DNA of 64,000 nt from Lunatimonas lonarensis (GTDB taxonomy: Bacteria > Bacteroidota > Bacteroidia > Cytophagales > Cyclobacteriaceae). The stretch covers positions 1 through 64,000 of the forward strand of contig NZ_AQHR01000035.1 in NCBI RefSeq assembly GCF_000390185.1, in the 5' to 3' direction. The position numbers were made by a program, and so were the translations under genes. The notes under the pieces are model-generated. The model saw only the letters and a list, made by a program, of their open reading frames with translations, was not told where the DNA came from and did not search any database. Positions within the stretch are counted from its first letter, which is position 1, and every line of letters begins with the position of its first letter. This document shows, in pieces, positions 43,601-50,945 of the stretch.

Positions 43601-44102
43601 TGGAACATTGCGTATCACCGCTACCTTTACAGATAAAGGGGGGCAGAATATTAAGCCACTTACCGGTGGAGGGTCAATCTATCTTAGAAGCCCGCAGTTC
43701 GATTTTGGGCAAATGGCAGTAGATAATTTCAGGACTTTTGAAATGAGAGGCCGTACCATGCTTCTTGCTGACACCGACTTGGAGAGTTCCGTTTCATTAG
43801 GCACGATAGACTTGGTAGGCGTACGGTCATTGGATTTGCAGCTGGGCAGTCAGACCCCCATGGAGTTTGGGTACAAGGTAGAGTTAAGGCGAGGTACCAT
43901 AGCGGGCGAGGTCATTGCATCAAAGGTGGTACGAGGGCCTGATTTGAAGGAAGCCCAGGGGCGCTATTCGGGTATGGTTAGTTTGCCAATCGGATCCCAA
44001 GCTGGATCTACAAAGCAGCCGGTGCACTTGGTGGTATCTCCTTTAAATTCGGATGAATCGGTGGCGATGACCATTGTAGCGGCTGAAATGATCTCGGAAT
44101 AG
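40659..44102 (+). CDS. Mosaic lipoprotein: ThuA, PQQ-type sugar dehydrogenase, PKD, cytochrome c, CBM
   Basis: 1147 residues. The signal sequence ends in a lipobox (AAFVVAC). Domains in order: ThuA-like glutamine-amidotransferase fold (about 30-250, with GGFVGIHAAADTEYDW), a beta-propeller like PQQ-dependent soluble glucose dehydrogenase (about 265-715, with HTGGSIAFDKDGLLYVSAGD), a PKD domain (about 725-810), a class I cytochrome c with CKTCH at 884-888 and a distal Met in GETMMPANP, and a C-terminal carbohydrate-binding-like beta domain (about 985-1147). The order suggests an outer-surface sugar oxidase that hands electrons to its own heme. The substrate is unknown; rhamnose or a rhamnoside is plausible from context. 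Bacteroidota have relatives of this mosaic. Confidence 0.88.
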   Translation: MNRIRKPIGLLLMLVLAAFVVACSGRSGKPKILVFSKTAGYYHTSIPDGIAALQRLGAENGFQVDTTKDASMFTEEILKQYDAVVFLSTTGDVLDHYQQADFERYIQAGGGFVGIHAAADTEYDWPWYAKMVGGNFLDHPGINDPHPNVQDGMLDVVDRSHPSTVFLPERWGRKDEWYTYKNFNEAVNVLITLDEDSYQGGARTGYHPIAWYHEYDGGRAFYTGGGHTSESFTEELFLKHILEGINYAMGKTGKRDYSKATSKRVPEEDRFQKTTLASGVFTEPVEMAILPNLDILVAQRRGEVLLYKQEDSTVKQVGLLDVYWRTDVRGVNAEEGLLGLQVDPNFATNRWVYLFYSPTGEWVNRLSRFKFENDQLELASEQVILQFYSQRDICCHTGGSIAFDKDGLLYVSAGDNATPFNQANSRFTLRGYAPLDDRPGREQYDAARSSGNTNDLRGKILRIRVNEDGSYDIPDGNLYPKGTEGARPEIYVQGNRNPYRISVDQKSGFLYWGEVGPDARADSLGIRGPMGYDEVNQAKKAGNFGWPFFVGDNYPYTTYNFDTGESGITFDPKKPVNLSRNNTGLRELPPAQPAFIWYPYVESAEFPQVGTGGRNAMAGPVYYSDMYPNGGGLPDYFDGKLFIYEWIRGWVKLVTMDENGDYEKMEPFMQSTRNNALIDMELGPDGKLYYLEYGNGWFSKNPDAALSRIDYNPGNRAPVITSISVDNTSGALPFEVTVKAQVRDPENDKLRFEWDLGNGELVETKEPSLTHTFTQVGDHSIRLRVTDTGGLTAVSQAVDVYAGNIAPHVSIEVSGNSSFYFPGKKVNYEVKVVDPDDPGAANDLSTLYVVADYIEGFDQAEASMGHQVMTEAMAGKSLMESLTCKTCHKEDEASIGPAYLDVARKYRNNPSAEAHLINKIMKGGSGIWGETMMPANPDVKEGDAKKIIAYIMSLVNGSSRQASLPASGSLDPTLGKPVSDFGTLRITATFTDKGGQNIKPLTGGGSIYLRSPQFDFGQMAVDNFRTFEMRGRTMLLADTDLESSVSLGTIDLVGVRSLDLQLGSQTPMEFGYKVELRRGTIAGEVIASKVVRGPDLKEAQGRYSGMVSLPIGSQAGSTKQPVHLVVSPLNSDESVAMTIVAAEMISE

Positions 44103-44298
44103 GGGCCTTATCCCTCGAGGCAGCGCTTTCTCGCCAACCAATTATCGGAAGGAGGCGCTGTCTTCCTACGTGCAGAACCGGTCGAATGGGAGGGCTTGAT
44201 TACAGCGGACACGGGGAGGTATTTTATTTGTGGTGTACGTGTTTGAACATCTTTTTGGATGATGGTGTTTTTAGTGGGTTGTAATTTGGGGAATGTAG

Positions 44299-44313
44299 AA
44301 GGAGGATCCAATG
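44299..44313 (+). promoter_or_regulatory. Strong Shine-Dalgarno before the NRDE gene
   Basis: AAGGAGG (44299-44305) lies five bases before the ATG at 44311. A full Shine-Dalgarno is uncommon in this phylum and fixes the start. Confidence 0.6.
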
Positions 44314-45078
44314 TGTCTGATTACGTTTAACTGGGTGGAGCACCCCGTTTATAGGTTGGTGCTGGTGGCCAATAGGGATGAGTATTTCGATCGCCCAACA
44401 GACTCCCTGCACCGTTGGGAGTCGGGTTTGTACGCTGGTAGGGACAGGAAGGCCGGGGGGACTTGGCTTGGAATTCACCCAAATGGGAGGTTTGCCGCCC
44501 TCACCAATTATAGGGATATCCCGAACGAAGAGGAAGGTAAGAGAAGCAGGGGGGATTTGATACCCGGTTTCATAAGCAGTCCTTTGACGATATCTGGCTA
44601 TCTGGATTTGCTTCAAACAGAAAAGCATCAGTACAATGGGTTTAGTTTGCTAGTGGTGGAGGGGACGGAAATGTGGTATATCTCCAACTATCAATCGGAG
44701 GCAATCCAAGTCACGCCCGGGGTACATGGCCTGAGCAACGCCCTTCTTGACACGCCTTGGGCAAAAGTACAAAGTGCAAAAAAAAGCTTAGAGGGACTGA
44801 TATCTGCGGAATTTGTAGGGTTAGATGCATTGGGAGGGTTATTGCAGTCGAGGGACTATGCCCCAGAAGCAATGCTTCCGTCGACTGGACTTGATAGACA
44901 GTTGGAAAGATCCGTTTCAGCACAATTTATCCGTGTCGAGGATTATTATGGAACCGTTAATACCACAGCTTTATTGTGGAAGCATAGCGGAGAAGTTGAG
45001 ATAATGGAGCAAAGGTATATTCCGGAATTGGAGAAGAACCGGGTTTCCTTTCAGATGGAGCCGGCCTTGGTGAGTTGA
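44311..45078 (+). CDS. NRDE (TANGO2) family protein
   Basis: 255 residues without signal peptide. It opens with MCLITFNW and the family's NRDE signature (LVANRDEYFDRPT), followed by GRDRKAGGTWLGIHPNGRFAALTNYR. The conserved Cys2 suggests an N-terminal-nucleophile-type fold after removal of Met. TANGO2 relatives have been linked to heme and lipid handling in other organisms, but the bacterial function is unsettled. It is followed 20 bases later by the ypdA gene. Confidence 0.92.
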   Translation: MCLITFNWVEHPVYRLVLVANRDEYFDRPTDSLHRWESGLYAGRDRKAGGTWLGIHPNGRFAALTNYRDIPNEEEGKRSRGDLIPGFISSPLTISGYLDLLQTEKHQYNGFSLLVVEGTEMWYISNYQSEAIQVTPGVHGLSNALLDTPWAKVQSAKKSLEGLISAEFVGLDALGGLLQSRDYAPEAMLPSTGLDRQLERSVSAQFIRVEDYYGTVNTTALLWKHSGEVEIMEQRYIPELEKNRVSFQMEPALVS

Positions 45079-45098
45079 ACGTGTCATAATTGCTGAAG

Positions 45099-46079
45099 AT
45101 GAATAAATTAGATGTCTTGATCATTGGAGGAGGCCCCATTGGTATCGCCTGTGGCGTGGAAGCCGGTAAAGCAGGCCTGAACTACCTGATCATTGAAAAG
45201 GGCGTATTGACCAATTCGATTTTTCACTATCCCTCCAACATGACCTTTTTTTCGACCTCCGAGAAACTGGAAATGGCAGGTATCCCCTTCATGTCGATTG
45301 CCAATAAGCCGACTCGCACCGAAGCTTTGGAGTATTACCGGCGAATCGTAAAACACTATGGGCTGAAGATTCATTTGTATGAAGAGGCTACACAGCTTAA
45401 AAAGAACCCTGCCGGTGAATTTGAAGTTCAGACCAATAAGGCGTCGTACCTTGCCGACCGGTTGGTAATGGCCACGGGTTTCTACGATTTGCCCAATTCA
45501 ATGAATGTACCTGGGGAGAATTTACCGAAGGTATCCCATTATTACAAGGAGCCTTGGCCTTATATAGGTCAAAAGGTCATTGTGGTGGGTGGTGGAAACT
45601 CTGCGGTGGATGTGGCCCTTGAAACTTGGCGCAAAGGTGCCGAGGTAACCATGGTAGTAATGAAACCGACCATTGACCGAACGGTAAAATACTGGGTGCT
45701 TCCTGATATTGAAAATCGTATCAAAGAGGGCTCCATTAAGGCCTATTTCAATTCGAAAATTGACTCCATAGAAGCTGACCATGTTTGGATTGATACTCCC
45801 GATGGAAGTGTTCGCCTTCCAAACGATTTTGTCCTTGCGATGACCGGATATAGGCCAAATTTTGCGCTGCTGGATCAGCTTGGCGTAAAGCTCAGTCTGG
45901 ATGAACATAAAAAACCCTGCTACGATAGTCAAAGTCAGGAATCAAATGTGACCGGCCTGTATTTAGCAGGCGTTGTATGTGGAGGGTTGAATACCAGGGA
46001 ATTCTTTATTGAGAACACGATTGTCCATGCTTCCTATATCATGGGCGACATATCCCAAAAAAAGAAGGTTAAAGGCTGA
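45099..46079 (+). CDS. ypdA: YpdA-family FAD/NAD(P)-dependent thiol disulfide reductase
   Basis: 326 residues from the ATG at 45099; a TTG three codons earlier is also open. FAD binding: DVLIIGGGPIGIACGVEA. NADPH binding: VIVVGGGNSAVDVALE. The CxxC of thioredoxin reductase is absent, as in YpdA. YpdA reduces bacillithiol disulfide, and many Bacteroidota make bacillithiol, so this role is likely; the bsh genes are not in the window. The C-terminal VVCGGLNTREFFIEN is conserved in the family. The gene overlaps the end of the convergent histidine kinase gene by 11 bases. Confidence 0.9.
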   Translation: MNKLDVLIIGGGPIGIACGVEAGKAGLNYLIIEKGVLTNSIFHYPSNMTFFSTSEKLEMAGIPFMSIANKPTRTEALEYYRRIVKHYGLKIHLYEEATQLKKNPAGEFEVQTNKASYLADRLVMATGFYDLPNSMNVPGENLPKVSHYYKEPWPYIGQKVIVVGGGNSAVDVALETWRKGAEVTMVVMKPTIDRTVKYWVLPDIENRIKEGSIKAYFNSKIDSIEADHVWIDTPDGSVRLPNDFVLAMTGYRPNFALLDQLGVKLSLDEHKKPCYDSQSQESNVTGLYLAGVVCGGLNTREFFIENTIVHASYIMGDISQKKKVKG

Positions 46080-47412
46080 CAGCGGGCTTTTCCACGGATA
46101 GAACGCTTGGGAATCGCAAGGTAAAAACGCTGCCCATTCCTTCCTTGCTCCTTACCTCAATGGAACCTCCCAATTTAACGGCATTTTGGTGGCAAATATG
46201 AAGACCCATTCCCGTGCCTTTTTCGTTGGCCGTTCCGTAGGTTGGCTTAATTTCCAGCCGGAACAGATCTTTGATTTTTTCTTCCGATATACCGATTCCA
46301 TTGTCCTCCACCGAAATCACCACCTCACGATCCTCTCCGGATACTTCGAAGCGAATAATTCCGCCGGAGTGCGTGAACTTGATTGCATTTTGAATGAGAT
46401 TGCGGACGATCAATAGGATACGGTCGGTTTCTCCGTTTACGATTGGGTTTTTGGCAAATTCTACCAGCAGCGTTACTTGCTTTTGCTTGGCAATGGCCGT
46501 CATAATATCCAATGTATCCTTAAACAATCCCTTAAGATCGGTACTTTTGATTCGGTTTCGGGTTTGGTTAAGTTCAAAAGAAGACCATTCGAGTATGTTC
46601 TCCATCATGTCGTAGGTACGTTTGGTGTTTTTAAGTAACTCGGAGTGGATGAAGTTCAGATCCTCTGGGGAAAGATCCCCGTCCTGATTGATCAATTCAA
46701 GGGTTTGGAGTATCGAGTTTAGGGGGTTTTTGATGTCATGTACAATGATGGCGATGATTTTGTCTTTTTGCTTATTGATTTCGCTTAGATCTCGGTTAAG
46801 CAGGGCCAACTCGTTTCTTTTTGCCTCTGCCTCCGCCTTTTGATAGTAGTAGTATTCCTTGATCGTAGCAAGTAGCAGGGTAATTCCGAGCAGGGAACCT
46901 GTATAGGTCAGGATGTGATCCAGAAAAAGGTAGTCTTTTGAAATATTGGTTGTGTAAATCCAACCAGGCTGGTAGGTGCCGATGTAAAACAGCGCGATGA
47001 AAAGCAGTGTATTAACCGTTGCCCAGCCAACGATCATTTTTCGCGGGGATATACTTATAATCACCACATTGATGAGTAAAAATATATAGGCTGTGGGGCC
47101 CAGCACACCGTCGTTAAGGAAGAAGTTAATGGCAATAAGCGGATAGCTGAGGCCACCAAAAAGATAAAGGGAAAGGGTAAATTGATTTTTGATACGTACA
47201 AGGTGAAAAATGCCTCCAAGTGGAAGAAGCGTGGCAAATGAAATAATTGTAAGCAGCTGCTGCCCTAGAAAAATGTTCAACAGACCCATGGCTATTAGGT
47301 ATACGGCAATGATGAAGAGCATGGAGTTGAAAAGCTGCTTTTCCATTACCGAGGTTTTGTGCCAAAAAAACCAAGACCCTATTTTCTCCCTAAATCTATT
47401 CCAATCTGCCAT
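46069..47412 (-). CDS. Membrane sensor histidine kinase
   Basis: 447 residues. The N-terminal half has six or seven transmembrane helices (about residues 25-190) with short loops, a membrane-embedded sensor. A coiled-coil linker leads to HisKA (IAIIVHDIKNPLNSI) and a full HATPase: NLIQNAIKF, DNGIGISEEKI, GTGMGLHICHQNA. No receiver domain is fused, so it needs a separate regulator, not found in the window. It starts 19 bases downstream of adenine deaminase and is probably cotranscribed with it. Confidence 0.92.
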   Translation of the reverse strand: MADWNRFREKIGSWFFWHKTSVMEKQLFNSMLFIIAVYLIAMGLLNIFLGQQLLTIISFATLLPLGGIFHLVRIKNQFTLSLYLFGGLSYPLIAINFFLNDGVLGPTAYIFLLINVVIISISPRKMIVGWATVNTLLFIALFYIGTYQPGWIYTTNISKDYLFLDHILTYTGSLLGITLLLATIKEYYYYQKAEAEAKRNELALLNRDLSEINKQKDKIIAIIVHDIKNPLNSILQTLELINQDGDLSPEDLNFIHSELLKNTKRTYDMMENILEWSSFELNQTRNRIKSTDLKGLFKDTLDIMTAIAKQKQVTLLVEFAKNPIVNGETDRILLIVRNLIQNAIKFTHSGGIIRFEVSGEDREVVISVEDNGIGISEEKIKDLFRLEIKPTYGTANEKGTGMGLHICHQNAVKLGGSIEVRSKEGMGSVFTLRFPSVLSVEKPAVSL

Positions 47413-47430
47413 TTTTGGGCGGATAACTTT

Positions 47431-49092
47431 CTAATTCAAGCCTTTGTGTAAAGATACGAATTTAAATGAACTTCCATCAAAAAGCCCCTTATCACTTAAC
47501 TTTAGCGATGGAATGACCAATAATGCCATAAAACTAAGGGTCATGTAGGGTGATTTAAGGGTAGACCCAAGCACTACTTTGGATTTGTGGTCCAGTTCGG
47601 TATATTTTGCGGCGGTCGAGAAGGCATCCTCTGTGTTCATTAACCCGGCCACAGGAAGAGGAAGTACCGTACAGGTTTCTCCATCGAACAGAGAGAGTCC
47701 GCCCCGTTCTCGTATGATGGCATTCACCGCCTGCATGATCGCTGCGTCGTTCGTGCCGACGGCAATGATATTATGGGAGTCATGGGCTACGGAGGACGCA
47801 ATGGCACCTTTTTTTAGGCCAAAATTCCGGATAAAGCCAATGGCTGGAGTGGCTGTTTCATAGCGGTTTGTTACCGCTATTTTCAGAATATCCTTTTCTA
47901 CGCAGGAGGCCAACAGTCCGTCTGGATTCGGTAGAAAGGCCCATTCCTGCCTAGTGACCAACTGACCGTCTTCGGCTACGATTACCCGGATCTGATCTCC
48001 TGCGCTATTGACCCGAAGCGAGTTTTCCGTGATTAATTCGGTATGAAACCGGTTTATGCGGTCGGTCTTTTGGGAGCTGATCAATGTTTTCCCATTGTCC
48101 GCTACAAGTACTCCGTTGATGTACGTTTGTTTGACCTTGAAATCCGTAAGGTCGTCTACGACGATAAAATCCGCCGGGTCTCCCTCGCGCAGGGTTCCTA
48201 CGTCCAATCCGTAATGTTGGATTGGGTTTATACAGGCCGCCCGTAGCACGTCGAATAGCTTCTTGCCCCGTTTGATGGCGCGTGACACCAATTGATCAAT
48301 ATGCCCTTCCAACAAGCTGTCCGGGTGTTTATCGTCTGAGCAGAACATCAAGCTGCCCGGATAGGTATCCATGAGATCAATTAGTGTGTCGAAGTTTTTC
48401 GCAGCACTACCTTCCCGAATGGCGATTTTCATCCCAAGCTTGATTTTGTGGGTTGCCTCATCGAGACTGACGCACTCGTGGTCGGTACTAATGCCGGCTT
48501 CGATGTAGGCTTTTGCCAGGTCGCCGGTCAGACCGGGCGCATGTCCATCTACCGGTTTTCCGGCTTCTTTTGCCAGCATGATCTTTTCCATCACCTCATT
48601 GTCGTGTTTCAATACACCAGGCCAATTCATCATTTCCGCCAAGTACTTGATCCGGTCGTCACCCAGGAGTTGTTTGATTTCTGCGGGCCCAATTGAGGCA
48701 CCGGCAGTTTCAAAACCAGTGGCCGGAACGCAGGATGGAGCACCGAAATAGAATTTGAAGTTTACAGACTCCCCGTTTTCGATCATGTAGTTCACACCGT
48801 CCATGCCACACACATTTGCGATCTCGTGGGGGTCAGATACGGTGGCTACCGTGCCATGTAGAACAGCCAGTCGGGCAAATTCTGAGGGTATAAGGAGGGA
48901 AGATTCAATATGGATATGGGCGTCTATTAAGCCGGGGAGAATAAACTGGCTGGGCGCGGCTTCAAGCTTTCTCAAGGCAATGATTTTTCCGCGGTTTACA
49001 AGAATCTCAGCTGGGTAAATAAGTTCCCTGTAAATGTCGACATACTGTCCCGATATATTAACGATCTTATCGTCTGTTGCCTTGTTTTCCAT
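47431..49092 (-). CDS. ade: Adenine deaminase
   Basis: 553 residues from the ATG at 49092; a TTG at 49113 extends the frame but has no family support. The amidohydrolase metal site shows PGLIDAHIHIESSLL and VSDPHEIANVCG; KYLAEMMNWPGVL and VDGHAPGLTG follow, with CSDDKHPDSLLEGH carrying the catalytic Asp region. It converts adenine to hypoxanthine and ammonia in purine salvage. The family is Ade of the bacterial AdeC type. It leads a two-gene unit with the histidine kinase. Confidence 0.95.
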   Translation of the reverse strand: MENKATDDKIVNISGQYVDIYRELIYPAEILVNRGKIIALRKLEAAPSQFILPGLIDAHIHIESSLLIPSEFARLAVLHGTVATVSDPHEIANVCGMDGVNYMIENGESVNFKFYFGAPSCVPATGFETAGASIGPAEIKQLLGDDRIKYLAEMMNWPGVLKHDNEVMEKIMLAKEAGKPVDGHAPGLTGDLAKAYIEAGISTDHECVSLDEATHKIKLGMKIAIREGSAAKNFDTLIDLMDTYPGSLMFCSDDKHPDSLLEGHIDQLVSRAIKRGKKLFDVLRAACINPIQHYGLDVGTLREGDPADFIVVDDLTDFKVKQTYINGVLVADNGKTLISSQKTDRINRFHTELITENSLRVNSAGDQIRVIVAEDGQLVTRQEWAFLPNPDGLLASCVEKDILKIAVTNRYETATPAIGFIRNFGLKKGAIASSVAHDSHNIIAVGTNDAAIMQAVNAIIRERGGLSLFDGETCTVLPLPVAGLMNTEDAFSTAAKYTELDHKSKVVLGSTLKSPYMTLSFMALLVIPSLKLSDKGLFDGSSFKFVSLHKGLN

Positions 49093-49176
49093 AAATTGCG
49101 AAATAAAACCCAAGCATCATTAAGAAATAAAAAATTCTAAATGGCCGTAATGTTCCTGTAATCGATATAAAACTAC

Positions 49177-49184
49177 TATATTTG
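49177..49184 (+). promoter_or_regulatory. -7 promoter element for cmk
   Basis: TATATTTG matches TAnnTTTG and lies 40 bases before the cmk start. The -33 box is weak. Confidence 0.55.
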
Positions 49185-49224
49185 CAGCCAATTACACAAT
49201 CGACGTCAAAAGCTATTTCCCTTA

Positions 49225-49902
49225 ATGAAAAAAATCATTATCGCTATAGATGGCCTTTCTGGATGCGGAAAAAGTTCCACGGCAAAGTCGGTTGCAAAGG
49301 CACTCAACTACGCCTACATCGATTCGGGAGCCATGTATAGAGCGGTTACCCTGTATTTTTTAAACAATCACACCAAATTAAACAATATTGGGGAAATAAG
49401 CCAATCCTTGGATCGGGTACATATTGATTTTCACCTGGATGGAAATGATGGCTCCCAACGCATCCTTTTGAACGGTGTCGACGTAGAAGATGAAATTAGG
49501 GGGATGTCGGTAACGGAGCGTGTTAGTGATGTAAGTAAAATTAAGGAAGTCAGGCAGGCGTTGGTGGCCAAGCAGCGTATCCTAGGTGCCCGAAAAGGAG
49601 TCGTCATGGATGGCAGGGACATTGGAAGCGTGGTTTTCCCGCATGCTGAACTGAAAGTCTTTATGTCCGCAAATTTAGAAGTGCGGGCCGCCCGGCGAAT
49701 GAAGGAGTTGGCAGACAGGGGACATAGTGCTGATTTGGAGCAAATTCGGGAGAATCTAGCCAAACGGGATTTCTTGGACAGTACCCGCTCGGAGAGTCCC
49801 CTCGTGAAGGCCAAAGATGCCGTGGAAATTGATACCAGTGATCTGCACTTCGAAGATCAGGTAGCGAAGATCTTGGAATTGGCGAAAGAACGGATGAACT
49901 GA
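49225..49902 (+). CDS. cmk: Cytidylate kinase
   Basis: 225 residues. P-loop AIDGLSGCGKSSTAKSVAK, then SGAMYRAVTLYF in the NMP-binding region, MDGRDIGSVVFPHAELKVF, and the LID segment RAARRMKELADRG. It phosphorylates CMP and dCMP. The stop precedes the ispH start by 11 bases, so cmk and ispH form an operon, a pairing found in other bacteria as well. Confidence 0.97.
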   Translation: MKKIIIAIDGLSGCGKSSTAKSVAKALNYAYIDSGAMYRAVTLYFLNNHTKLNNIGEISQSLDRVHIDFHLDGNDGSQRILLNGVDVEDEIRGMSVTERVSDVSKIKEVRQALVAKQRILGARKGVVMDGRDIGSVVFPHAELKVFMSANLEVRAARRMKELADRGHSADLEQIRENLAKRDFLDSTRSESPLVKAKDAVEIDTSDLHFEDQVAKILELAKERMN

Positions 49903-49913
49903 AGGAAAGCAAC

Positions 49914-50816
49914 ATGGAAGTAACAATTGATAAGAATTCGGGTTACTGCTTTGGCGTCGAGTATGCCATACAGATGGCTGAGGACGAAATGGAGCATGAA
50001 GAGGCTCTCTATTGTCTCGGTGATATTGTGCATAACGACATGGAAGTGAAGCGGCTGAGTGAAAAGGGCCTGAAGGTAATCGACCGTGAGCAATTAAAGT
50101 GGTTGTCAGACTGTAAGGTGTTGATAAGGGCCCATGGGGAGCCTCCGGAGACCTACAAGCTGGCCATTGAAAACAATATAGAGTTGATAGATGCTTCTTG
50201 TCCAGTGGTACTGAAGCTCCAACACCGCGTCAAAAATGCCTTCGATAAGATGGAAAAAGAACGCGGTCAAATAGTCATTTATGGGAAAAAGGGGCATGCA
50301 GAAGTGATCGGTCTCACCGGTCAAACGTTGGAGAAGGCGATTGTGGTCATGGAGGATAAAGATTTGGATAGGATAGATTTCAGCCGTCCGGTCACTTTGT
50401 TCAGTCAGACTACTAAAAGCACCAAGGGGTTCTACGCGCTCAAGGACAAGATAGAGGCCCGTATAAGGGAGGAGAAAGGAACGCTTACGGAATTGGATTT
50501 CAATGCCAACGACTCCATTTGCCGTCAGGTATCGAATAGAGAACCTCAATTGGCTCATTTTGCAGGAGAGAACGACGTGATTGTTTTCGTTTCCGGTAAA
50601 AAGAGTTCAAATGGTAAGGCACTGTTTCAGGTTTGCAAACAGGTGAATCCACGAAGTTATTTTGTGGAAAGCGAGGAGGAGATTGACCCGTCTTGGATAA
50701 AGAGTGAGGATAAGGTGGGCATTTGCGGTGCCACCTCTACCCCGATGTGGCTGATGGAACAGGTTAAGTCCTTTATCGTCAGCTTGGATGAAAAGCCGGC
50801 TTTCGTTCAGCCATAA
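49914..50816 (+). CDS. ispH: 4-hydroxy-3-methylbut-2-enyl diphosphate reductase
   Basis: 300 residues. IspH makes IPP and DMAPP in the last step of the MEP isoprenoid pathway with a [4Fe-4S] cluster. Its three cluster cysteines are visible: Cys12 (NSGYCFGVEYA), Cys96 (DASCPVVLKLQ) and Cys203 (NDSICRQVSNRE). Other family motifs are IRAHGEPPE, IYGKKGHAEVIGL and CGATSTPMWLMEQV. It follows cmk closely and is followed by the nqr operon after 129 bases. Confidence 0.96.
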   Translation: MEVTIDKNSGYCFGVEYAIQMAEDEMEHEEALYCLGDIVHNDMEVKRLSEKGLKVIDREQLKWLSDCKVLIRAHGEPPETYKLAIENNIELIDASCPVVLKLQHRVKNAFDKMEKERGQIVIYGKKGHAEVIGLTGQTLEKAIVVMEDKDLDRIDFSRPVTLFSQTTKSTKGFYALKDKIEARIREEKGTLTELDFNANDSICRQVSNREPQLAHFAGENDVIVFVSGKKSSNGKALFQVCKQVNPRSYFVESEEEIDPSWIKSEDKVGICGATSTPMWLMEQVKSFIVSLDEKPAFVQP

Positions 50817-50897
50817 ACCATGCGCTACACTCCGTAAAGGGACAGTGCAGAAATCAATAAATAGCGGATTTATCTTCTAATAACTGAGGTAATTTAT

Positions 50898-50905
50898 TAG
50901 ATTTG
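50898..50905 (+). promoter_or_regulatory. -7 promoter element for the nqr operon
   Basis: TAGATTTG fits TAnnTTTG and lies 40 bases before nqrA. No clear -33 box is seen at the usual distance. Confidence 0.5.
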
Positions 50906-50945
50906 AGCCGTTTTTCAAAGGATCATGTAGTTTTAAATTTCAAAT

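Noticed and set aside
44121-44160. CAGCGC/GCGCTG inverted repeat after the ThuA mosaic gene as a terminator
   Set aside because: The 6-bp arms are 28 bases apart and no T run follows.
44103-44214. A coding-looking stretch in frame with and directly after the stop of the ThuA mosaic gene
   Set aside because: It has no start codon, follows a TAG and could be chance; I see no family pattern that would make it a real gene fragment.
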